Shown here: positions 57,130 through 64,000 of the stretch, piece after piece
Position numbering within the stretch: position 1 is the first letter of the stretch
Layout of the letters: each line of letters begins with the position of its first letter
From: Variovorax sp. J2L1-78
GTDB taxonomy: Bacteria > Pseudomonadota > Gammaproteobacteria > Burkholderiales > Burkholderiaceae_C
Assembly (NCBI RefSeq): GCF_030317205.1
Contig: NZ_JASZYB010000003.1
Span: 835,361 to 899,360, forward strand
Length of the DNA: 64,000 nt
Reading direction: 5' to 3'
Notes under the pieces: model-generated
What the model was told of the DNA's origin: nothing
Databases searched by the model: none
What the model saw: the letters and a program-made list of their open reading frames with translations, nothing else
Position numbers and translations under genes: made by a program

Positions 57130-57729
57130 ATGGTTCAATCGTCGACCGCACAGGTGTCCCGAAGGGACGCACAACACAACCGCGCGCGTATCCTTGAAGT
57201 GGCGAGTCAAGCGTTTGGAGCCGACGGAATCGACGTCTCGATGGATGCCATCGCCAAGCTGGCTGGGGTCGGGCCAGGTACGCTGTATCGCCACTTTCCG
57301 AACAAAGACTCGCTGCTGGCGGCACTGCTAACTCTTCATTACGAACGCCTAGACCGACGTCGTTTGGAGATTGAAGCCCAGGCGTGCGACGCGGGCCGCA
57401 CGCTTGAGCTTTGGATCGAAGCGCTTGGCGACTGGATGCAAGCCTACGATGGCCTTCCCGAGCCTTTGAAGGCGGCCTGCCAGGTCGATTCGCCATTGAC
57501 GCCAGCCTGCCGTGATGTCATCGATACGACAGAGATCTTGCTGAAGGTAGCGCAAGACAAGGGATTCGCACGGCGAACGATGACAGGGCGAGACATCTTT
57601 CTTGGAGCTCTCGCGATAGCGTGGGCGGGGGGCGCGAAGGCCGCAGCGGAAAACACGCCCGATGTGCTTCGCGGTGTCCTGAGGGACGGATGGAGAGAGC
57701 CAAAGGCAGGCGGGTCTGTCCCACGTTAA
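57130..57729 (+). CDS. TetR-family regulator of the monooxygenase genes
   Basis: 199 residues from the ATG at 57130. HTH at the N terminus: RARILEVASQAFGADGIDVSMDAIAKLAGVGPGTLYRHFPNKDSLLAALL, then a helical ligand domain. A GTG at 57082 is in frame but lies between the two operator repeats, so I prefer 57130. Position suggests control of the divergent NtaA-type monooxygenase and reductase. Confidence 0.9.
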   Translation: MVQSSTAQVSRRDAQHNRARILEVASQAFGADGIDVSMDAIAKLAGVGPGTLYRHFPNKDSLLAALLTLHYERLDRRRLEIEAQACDAGRTLELWIEALGDWMQAYDGLPEPLKAACQVDSPLTPACRDVIDTTEILLKVAQDKGFARRTMTGRDIFLGALAIAWAGGAKAAAENTPDVLRGVLRDGWREPKAGGSVPR

Positions 57730-57858
57730 TCGGCCTACTCAATTGCTAACGGTCACCGGGAGCGCTTGCTGCTCATCTGCGGGTTCACATGATCCGGAAT
57801 GACGGCGCCCCTGCGCCGCTCCTCGTGCTCCGGCACCGTTCAACTGGCGTGTTCCAGA

Positions 57859-58635
57859 TTAGGCTGGGGCCTTGATTGCCGACAACATTGCGAAGATGTC
57901 TCCATAGTTGCCATTCGCCTCCGCAAAACGTAAGAACTTGGCGCGTTCAACAACGATCTCCGATGGCGTCGGCGCGCCATGCAAGAGTGAGAGCGATTCA
58001 TCTAGGAAGTCTTCCAAAGGCATGGCTTGGTCGTCATTTTCTTGGCCGAACAATGTCGTACGAACGCCTGGCGGAACAATCTCAATCACGCGCACAGACG
58101 TGCCGGCCAGCTGATAGCGCAGGCTTTCGGTAAATGAATGAATAGCCGCCTTCGTGGCGCCATAGGTGATGGCGGAAGGGAAAGGGACGAATGCCAGGGA
58201 CGAACTGACATTGATGATGTAGCTGTCGGCCACCTTGGCGAGTTGGGGCAAGAATGCATGCGTCATGCGAATGGTGCCCAGGAGGTTGACAGTGACGGTC
58301 TCTTCTGCAACCTCAAGGGAGCCAGCATCCCGAACATTTTCAGGCAGCATGACTCCTGCGTTGTTGATCACGACATTCAGGTTCGGAAAGCGAGAGGCGA
58401 TTTGCTCGCTCGCTGCCACGATGGAGTGCGCGTCTGCGACGTCCAACTCGAGGGACTCAATGCCCGGATGATCGCTCGTGATCTGCTGGAGCATGGCCTT
58501 GCGTCGACCTGCGACGATGACCTTGTTGCCGGCTGCGTGAAAGCGCAGTGCCAGACCAAGCCCGATGCCTGAAGTGGCGCCGGTGATGAGGATGGTGTTG
58601 CCAGAGGTGTTCATATGCTTTGAAGATTCGCTCAC
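57859..58635 (-). CDS. Short-chain dehydrogenase/reductase (DltE-like)
   Basis: Classical SDR, 251-258 residues. Cofactor motif ITGATSGIGLGLALRF with AGRRK after strand 2, NNAGVM, and the catalytic Ser/Tyr/Lys in NVSSSLAF and TYGATKAA. Starts at 58635 or 58614. Divergent from a TetR gene with operator palindromes between them, so probably induced by its substrate. Substrate unknown. Confidence 0.92.
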   Translation of the reverse strand: MSESSKHMNTSGNTILITGATSGIGLGLALRFHAAGNKVIVAGRRKAMLQQITSDHPGIESLELDVADAHSIVAASEQIASRFPNLNVVINNAGVMLPENVRDAGSLEVAEETVTVNLLGTIRMTHAFLPQLAKVADSYIINVSSSLAFVPFPSAITYGATKAAIHSFTESLRYQLAGTSVRVIEIVPPGVRTTLFGQENDDQAMPLEDFLDESLSLLHGAPTPSEIVVERAKFLRFAEANGNYGDIFAMLSAIKAPA

Positions 58636-58652
58636 TGTTAAACTTTAAAAGC

Positions 58653-58698
58653 GGACGGTTGTCCACTTACCCCTGACGTTAACGGACAATTGTCCGTT
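58653..58698. promoter_or_regulatory. TetR operators: GGAC-N4-GTCC repeats including a perfect 18-bp palindrome
   Basis: GGACGGTTGTCC at 58653-58664 and AACGGACAATTGTCCGTT (perfect palindrome) at 58681-58698. Both share GGAC-N4-GTCC with centres about 31 bp apart, between the divergent SDR and TetR genes. Likely operator pair for the TetR encoded at 58732. Confidence 0.8.
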
Positions 58699-58731
58699 TG
58701 TCGCGGTTTGACCATATTGGGAAGAGGGCTA

Positions 58732-59328
58732 GTGACACAAGCAAGGAAAACGGATCGTCCAGCACGTTCTGACGCGCTACAAAACCGAGAACGCATCCTG
58801 AAGGTCGCCCTTGTCGAACTGGCGCGGTCAGCCGACGTGCCGCTGAGTGCCATCGCCAAGCAGGCTGGCGTGGGCCAAGGAACTCTTTACCGCCACTTTC
58901 CGACTCGGGAAGCGCTGGTGATGGAGGTCTATCGCTACGAGATGGGTCAAGTCGTGCACTTCGCCGAACTGCTGCTTGCGAAGTACCCACCTGATCAAGC
59001 CCTGGAGCGCTGGATGCATCGTTTGGCCGAATACGCGATGACCAAAGCAGGTTTGGCTGACGCGATTCGAACCGTCTCGAGCGTGCGAGAGTGGCCGGGG
59101 AACGGTGGCTACGCACCCGTTATCGCGGCGGCACAACTGCTGCTTGATGCGAATGAACGAGCGGGTACTCTCCGTGCAGGCATCACGACTGACGACTTTT
59201 TCCTGGCGACCGCGGGCATCTGGCAGATCGATTTCAGCACTGACTGGGAACCCAGACTTGCTTGGCTCATCAATTTCGTGATGCAGGGACTACGCGCTGG
59301 GGCGCCCGTGAACTCTGTTTCGTCGTGA
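58732..59328 (+). CDS. TetR-family regulator of the SDR gene
   Basis: 198 residues from the GTG at 58732 (GAAGAGGG just upstream). HTH: RERILKVALVELARSADVPLSAIAKQAGVGQGTLYRHFPTREALVMEVYR. A TTG at 58690 is in frame but falls inside the operator palindrome, so it is unlikely to be the start. Probably represses itself and the SDR. Confidence 0.9.
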   Translation: MTQARKTDRPARSDALQNRERILKVALVELARSADVPLSAIAKQAGVGQGTLYRHFPTREALVMEVYRYEMGQVVHFAELLLAKYPPDQALERWMHRLAEYAMTKAGLADAIRTVSSVREWPGNGGYAPVIAAAQLLLDANERAGTLRAGITTDDFFLATAGIWQIDFSTDWEPRLAWLINFVMQGLRAGAPVNSVSS

Positions 59329-59380
59329 GCCGCACGTGTCTAGACCGTGCGCGACCATGTTGGAAGACAACGCAGAGGTG

Positions 59381-60407
59381 ATGAAGCGTTCATTGGCGGT
59401 AGCGATCGGAGTTCTGGTGATGGGCACGGCGACGAGCGGCCTGGTGTCGGCGCAAACAATCTTGCCTGGCTACACGAACGGTGCGCAGGCGATGCATGTC
59501 GAAGTGAGTTCGGGCCAGATCGATACCATCGGTGGCGTGATATTCGCAGGTGAAAACGGCTCGCGCGGTCCGCCAGCTCAAGATGACCGTGTTGGTGCCC
59601 CGCACGAACGACCTGAAGCCGGCTATCGTCTACTTTCCTGGCGGCCGTTTCATTTCAGCCGACTACGAGAAGTTCACCGAGATGCGCGTGGCATTGGCGC
59701 AGGCGGGTTTCGTCGTCGCCGCAGCGGAGTACCGCGTCGTGCCGGACAAGTTCCCGTCATTGGTCGAGGACGGAAAGGCGGCTGTCCGCTATCTGCGCGA
59801 ACACGCGGGCGAATACGGCATCGACCCGGCACGGATCGGCGTCATCGGGGATTCGGCCGGAGGCTATGTCGCACAGATGCTCGGCATGACCAATGGCGAA
59901 CGGGCCTTTGATAAAGGCGCTTTTCTCGACAAGTCCTCGGATGTGGAGGCGGCGGTAACGCTGTACGGGATCTCCGACCTGCGCAGCATCGGGGAAGGCT
60001 TCCCCGACGCAGTTCAAAAAGTCCACCAATCCCCTGCCGTGACTGAAGCCCTGCTGTTGAACGGCCCGGCGTTCGGGACATTTGTGGGAGCGTCGATCGG
60101 CAGTGATCCAGGAAAGGCGCTCGCAGCCAGTCCGCTAGGACATGTCGAAGGCAGCAAGCCCCCTTTCCTGATCATGCACGGCACCGCCGACACGCTGGTG
60201 TCTCCGATGCAGAGCGCCCACCTTTACGAAGCCCTCAAAGCGGGGCAGAACAAGGTCGACTACATCCTGGTCGAAGGTGCGGGCCACGGCGATCTCCACT
60301 GGTATCAGGCGCCTGTCATTGATCGGGTGGTGAATTGGTTCAGGCAGAGTCTTGGAGAGCCGATCAGGGGAGCAGCCAAGGCAACGAACCGCGACGCCAA
60401 CTTGTAG
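59381..60407 (+). pseudogene. Exported alpha/beta-hydrolase (esterase) gene with a frameshift
   Basis: The 5' part (59381 on) gives a signal peptide MKRSLAVAIGVLVMGTATSG and mature start up to IGGVIFA. The frame is then lost near 59543-59550, and the next frame continues VKTARAVRQLKMTVLVPRTN to the end. By comparison with the family pattern about two bases seem missing. The catalytic parts are intact downstream: YFPGGRF oxyanion region (Arg replaces the usual second or third Gly), GVIGDSAGGY nucleophile, MHGTADTLVSP acid, and GAGHGDLHW. A GTG at 59550 could give an unexported 285-residue protein. Confidence 0.75.
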
Positions 60408-60910
60408 CCCCATCGGCTGCTGTTTTCGGGAGGCGACCGGCATCCGTCGCCGCGTTGTCCACGCTGCTCGAGAACCCTCTGGCGCAGTGCGGGCGATCGA
60501 GCACTCCGTCAACTGGAACGGCCTGGATGCCAACCGCTGACTCACGAAGCTGCAACTTGCCCGGCACACAGCATCCCGCTAAGCTCCCGGTGCATTGACT
60601 GTTCGATGTGAGTCATCATCTACGCCAGTGCACCTTTGCCATTTCCATCGGCGAGCGCACGAAGGAATTCCAGGTACTTGCGCATGGAGGGAACAACCTG
60701 AACCGGGCGCATGGAATCCGCGTCGTATCGAATCAGGCGAACATGCAAGCTGTTGACGCGATAGATTTCCGTCAAGAACTCGTGCCGATCGCGTCCACCA
60801 TCAAATCGTACAGACCCCAATCCACGGCCTGGGCATCGCCCTCGAGGTAGTCGTCCGGCAGGGCTGCATCGCCCGCGTCGAGATGGCTTGGTGTTGCTCG
60901 ATCAGTCGAC
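60408..60910. other. Degenerate stretch between esterase and DhaKL remnant
   Basis: No supported gene. Short frames on both strands lack ribosome sites and family signals. Confidence 0.35.
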
Positions 60911-61661
60911 AGTCGTGCAAGCAAGCTGCAGCTTTACGGAAACTATGGCGGCGACCGAATAAACTTCGACATGGCCGCTGAAATGCTCGAACTCGAAGGC
61001 ATGGCCACGGTTTCGGTGCGCATGTGTGATGACGTGGCCAGAGCCACGGCCGCGCAGTGCGACAAGCGCCGCCGCGCAAGCGCGCTGGTGTGCCGCCATG
61101 CACGACGCGATGTCAGACTCAACGCACTGGATGGCAAGCCTTGGAAACGCCGATCTCGGTGTCACGCTCGACAAGTGCGCCACGCTGGTCGAACAGGCGT
61201 TGCCCGAGATGCCCGGCACGTTGGAGGCGTGTTCAAGCGTTGCGCGCAAGCGACCGCCGAGGCATCGGGCTCCAGCTTAGGGACGTTGCTCACCGTTGCA
61301 CTGATGACTGGTGCGAAGCGCTGCGCCGGTATGACATCGCTAGGCCGCGCTAGGCCGCGCTAGGCCGCACTAGGCTTGCAGATCCGTTAGCCGGGGTCGT
61401 GTAGTGCTGGTGGCGCCTGGCGCTGCTGTGCTGGGGGACGAGACGGCGCTTGATGGGCTGCAGGCCATCGCACAGGCGCTTGCGACAAAGCCGCAGGATG
61501 CTGCGCTCCTCCCGGTCGCACGTCGGGCCGCACGCGATGCTCTCGACGCCTTACGCGAGACGCCCAACCCCATAGGCCGCGCCTGCATGTTAGACGACAA
61601 GGCCATCGGCCTAGATGACCTCGGCGTAGTCGCCTTGCAGCGCATGGTGGACGCTGTCTGA
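60911..61661 (+). pseudogene. Decayed dihydroxyacetone-kinase-like gene (DhaK end plus DhaL)
   Basis: Pieces in different frames, in the right order: LQLYGNYGGDRINFDMAAEM and LELEGMATVSVRMCDDVA (DhaK), MASLGNADLGVTLDKCATLVEQALPEMPG and SGSSLGTLLTVALMTGAKRCAG (DhaL start), LGDETALDGLQAIAQALA and GRACMLDDKAIGLDDLGVVAL (DhaL end). Several frameshifts and a tandem-repeat expansion (61341-61375) interrupt it; the DhaK N terminus is missing. Nonfunctional. An intact relative would phosphorylate dihydroxyacetone or a C4 sugar. Confidence 0.65.
61341..61375 (+). repeat. Tandem 10-bp repeat inside the DhaKL remnant
   Basis: TAGGCCGCGC occurs twice, then TAGGCCGCAC and TAGGC. Slippage here helps explain the broken frame. 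Confidence 0.75.
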
Positions 61662-61903
61662 TCGGTCAGTACACGCAGGTTTCAAAAGTACGACTTTTTA
61701 ATCCCGCTTCGCCCCCCGGAGAGCGTCCGCTCAGTAGCGCGCCTGATCACGTGAAACGACTCGTCGGCACACCGTGCCAGGAGCGGCGCCCGGTAGGTCT
61801 AACCCTTGAATGTCATTCGGTGGACATTCGCCTATGAACACGGTGCCTAAGGTCGCCGAGCCCCATCCGGATGGCGAGGGGGTCTACCTTCCAGGAGAAT
61901 TAA

Positions 61904-63505
61904 ATGAGACATGTAGTTGGCGATTTTAAAACCCCAGAATCTGGTCCCCTGGCGCCTCTGGAGCGGACCCGTCGTGCAATCCCGCCCCCCATAGTGCCGC
62001 TGCTCGTTGTACTTGCACTTGCAGGTTGTGGTGGCGGCGGAGGCGATCATCAGGAAACTGCGCCTCCGGTGACGGCCAAGAGCCGGTGCGACGCGTTTCT
62101 TGGCCGCACGTATGAAGGGGCAACTGTCACACGCGCGCAGCTCGTGCCGGCAACCGATGCCGCGCTGGAACATTGCATCGTGCGCGGCGAGATGCAGAAA
62201 GATCTGGACTTCGATGTTCGCATGCCGACGGAGTGGAACCATCGCACGGTCTTCAGAGGAGGTGGCGGCTTCGATGGCTTTCTCGACCTCCCGCAGATCA
62301 GCGATCCAGCTGTCAGCGCCTCTGGCAGCCCGAATCTTGCGAAGCTCGGTTACGCCACGATTGCAACCAACCATGGGCACAACAGCCCTGGTGCCTCGTT
62401 CGCTCTTGATGAGGACATGTTGGCCGACTATGGGAACCGAGGTGTGCCCAGGGTGCTGGCGCCTGCCAAGGCCATCCTGCGCGAGCGATACGGCACTGCG
62501 TTTCCGAGCACGAAGATCGTGTACGAGGGCTGTTCAGGGGGCGGCCGCCAAGGCTTGATTGAAGCGCAGCGCTATCCAGACCTTTTCGACGGCGTGATCT
62601 CGCGCGCGCCGGCAAACGCCTACACGCCGCAGTTTCTCCACTACCAGCAACTTGCGAAGCAGCTTGCCGAGCCCGATGCAGCCCTGAGCCCCGCGAAGGT
62701 CCAGACGATCTCGGACGCAGTGCTCGCAAAGTGCGATGCTCTCGATGGCCTAAAAGACAACATTATCGGTCGGCCCCAGGCCTGTAGTTTCGACCCCGTC
62801 GAACTCGCGTGCACGGGCGCTGAAACCGATGCTTGCTTGACCCCTGCTCAAGTGAGGTCGGCGCAGGCGTTTTACGCGCCGACTTCGGTGGCGAACGGGC
62901 GGTACACATGGCCCGGCTTTCCGCCGGGTGGTGAGGCAGTAGGCTGGGGCCCAGCAAATCTACCTTTTCTGAACAGTTTGGGTGAGGGCTACATCAAGTA
63001 CATGGTCGCCCAGGATCCATCGGTAGATTGGCTACGACTTGATCCAGCAGCCTACACCAGCCGACTCGACCAACTCGTCTCCATCATCGATGCGGTCGAT
63101 CCGGACCTCAGCCGCTTCAAGGCCCGCGGTGGAAAGTTGATCCTGTGGACCGGCCTCACAGACTGGTTGATCACGGCCAACAACGCCACTGGCTACTATA
63201 CGAACGTCGTTCAGAAGAACGGAGGCCAAGCAGCCGCCGATGAGTTCGTCGAGTACTACACCTCGCCCGGTGTGCAGCACTGTTCAGGTGGGGCAGGTGC
63301 GGACAAGCTCGACTTGGTCGGGCCGATGTTTGAATGGTTGGAGAGGGGCACGAAGCCTTCGAGCAACGTCATTACTGCGACGCAATGGACAGTCCCTGAA
63401 GGCGCCAAGCCGGTCAACCGACCGGTGTGCCGATATCCAGCCTTCCCTCGCTATGTGGGAGGAGACCCGAACGCCGCAGCCAGTTTCGTCTGCGCGGCCT
63501 CGTAG
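61904..63505 (+). CDS. Second tannase/feruloyl-esterase family lipoprotein
   Basis: 533 residues, AGGAG before the ATG. Lipobox LALAGC (Cys about 42) with a Gly-rich linker. Catalytic parts: YEGCSGGGRQGL (Ser about 211), WTGLTDWLI (acid) and GVQHCSGG (His), with the CS...HC Cys pair; calcium segment CDALDGLKDNII. Related to, but clearly different from, the 52002-53519 protein. The long pre-lipobox N terminus is unusual; translation could begin later. Probable outer-membrane aromatic esterase. Confidence 0.88.
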   Translation: MRHVVGDFKTPESGPLAPLERTRRAIPPPIVPLLVVLALAGCGGGGGDHQETAPPVTAKSRCDAFLGRTYEGATVTRAQLVPATDAALEHCIVRGEMQKDLDFDVRMPTEWNHRTVFRGGGGFDGFLDLPQISDPAVSASGSPNLAKLGYATIATNHGHNSPGASFALDEDMLADYGNRGVPRVLAPAKAILRERYGTAFPSTKIVYEGCSGGGRQGLIEAQRYPDLFDGVISRAPANAYTPQFLHYQQLAKQLAEPDAALSPAKVQTISDAVLAKCDALDGLKDNIIGRPQACSFDPVELACTGAETDACLTPAQVRSAQAFYAPTSVANGRYTWPGFPPGGEAVGWGPANLPFLNSLGEGYIKYMVAQDPSVDWLRLDPAAYTSRLDQLVSIIDAVDPDLSRFKARGGKLILWTGLTDWLITANNATGYYTNVVQKNGGQAAADEFVEYYTSPGVQHCSGGAGADKLDLVGPMFEWLERGTKPSSNVITATQWTVPEGAKPVNRPVCRYPAFPRYVGGDPNAAASFVCAAS

Positions 63506-63561
63506 TACTTCGGCCGAAGAGGCAGGAGAAATCTGCTTCTTCTGGCCACGGCTTGAGGAGG

Positions 63562-64000
63562 CTAGTAGAGCTCCAAGCCCATCGCAGTGCCCTCACCGCC
63601 GCCGATGCACAGCGTGGCCACGCCACGCTTCTGGCCGCGCGACTGCAGCGCATGCATAAGCGTGACCATGATGCGCGCGCCGCTGGCGCCGATCGGGTGG
63701 CCCAGCGCGCAGGCGCCGCCATGCACGTTGACGATGTCGTGCGCCACGCCCATCTCCTTCATCAGCGCCATCGGCACCACGGCGAAGGCCTCGTTCACCT
63801 CCCACAGGTCGACGTCCTTCACGCCCCAGCCGGTCTTGGCGAAGAGCTTCTGCACGGCGCCGACCGGTGCGGTCGAGAACCACTCGGGTTGCTGCGCGTG
63901 CGTGGCGTGGCCGACGATGCGCGCGAGCGGCTTCGCGCCGATCTTCTTGGCGTGCGATTCGGTCATCAGGACCAGCGCCGCCGCACCGTCGTTGATCGAC
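63562..64000 (-). CDS. Acetyl-CoA acetyltransferase (thiolase), C-terminal part
   Basis: Runs off the right edge; 146 C-terminal codons seen. Thiolase motifs: VDLWEVNEAFAVVPMAL (NEAF), GGACALGHPIGASGARI with the catalytic His, and LCIGGGEGTAMGLEL with the second catalytic Cys. Condenses or cleaves acyl-CoA; AtoB/PhaA-like biosynthetic type is likely. Convergent with the tannase-family gene. Confidence 0.93.
   Translation of the reverse strand, partial: SINDGAAALVLMTESHAKKIGAKPLARIVGHATHAQQPEWFSTAPVGAVQKLFAKTGWGVKDVDLWEVNEAFAVVPMALMKEMGVAHDIVNVHGGACALGHPIGASGARIMVTLMHALQSRGQKRGVATLCIGGGEGTAMGLELY

Noticed and set aside
60620..60820. Minus-strand 66-codon frame upstream of the DhaKL remnant
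   Set aside because: Reads like protein in places (FLTEIYRVNSLHVRLIRYD) but lacks a ribosome site and family match; listed only as part of a degenerate gap.

Overview
The window is high-GC DNA from a Gram-negative betaproteobacterium, most likely Comamonadaceae (Variovorax/Acidovorax type). This rests on the OmpC-type trimeric porins, a Bug-type solute-binding protein, Coq7, CIRCE-controlled groESL, ilvA, the zwf/tal/pgi gene order and many catabolic genes. I inferred the taxonomy from gene families by reading; no search was run.

Left part (1-26.6 kb), mostly core genome. A type II secretion pseudopilin run (gspG-H-I-J-K, minus strand) lies beside a divergent gspC-like gene. It is followed by biosynthetic threonine deaminase, a stand-alone tyrosine recombinase, and two closely related porin genes that point away from each other around an OsmC-like gene and coq7. 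Next come a peptide-type ABC transporter operon with an embedded M20 amidohydrolase, sugar-phosphate genes (zwf, HAD phosphatase, lipocalin, tal, pgi), a DUF805 protein, exported MsrA and groESL with a CIRCE operator. The porin pair is the most striking structure here. The first 255 bp of homology are identical and form a perfect inverted repeat. One copy has a normal ATG, ribosome site and signal peptide. The other has lost its head and sits directly behind a terminator that ends a probable small RNA. The layout is what a promoter-swapping inversion switch would look like.

Middle part (26.6-47.9 kb), an accessory region with HAD-gene duplication, an IS3 scrap and direct repeats. It holds a tightly coupled four-gene minus-strand operon: alpha/beta hydrolase, CHAT-like protein without an evident dyad, CHAT protease with a His/Cys dyad, and C25/caspase-like protease with a His/Cys pair. 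Two membrane/exported proteins lie just beyond it. This is the best candidate for an undescribed conflict or cell-death system. After it comes a frameshifted RHS/YD-repeat gene followed by a small membrane protein, then an orphan RHS tip with its own small membrane protein, both joined by ATGA overlaps. A small operon with two lipoproteins follows.

Right part (47.9-64 kb), a catabolic region. It holds a LysR regulator divergent from an FAD hydroxylase, DUF2783 protein, Bug protein and tannase-family lipoprotein; an MBL-fold protein; a dinucleotide-binding oxidoreductase with an NtaA-type flavin monooxygenase; two TetR genes with clear operator palindromes; and an SDR. There are also a frameshifted esterase, a decayed dihydroxyacetone-kinase-like gene, a second tannase-family lipoprotein, and a thiolase that runs off the end. 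The likely theme is uptake, ester cleavage and ring oxidation of aromatic compounds. The pseudogenes show that this part is eroding.
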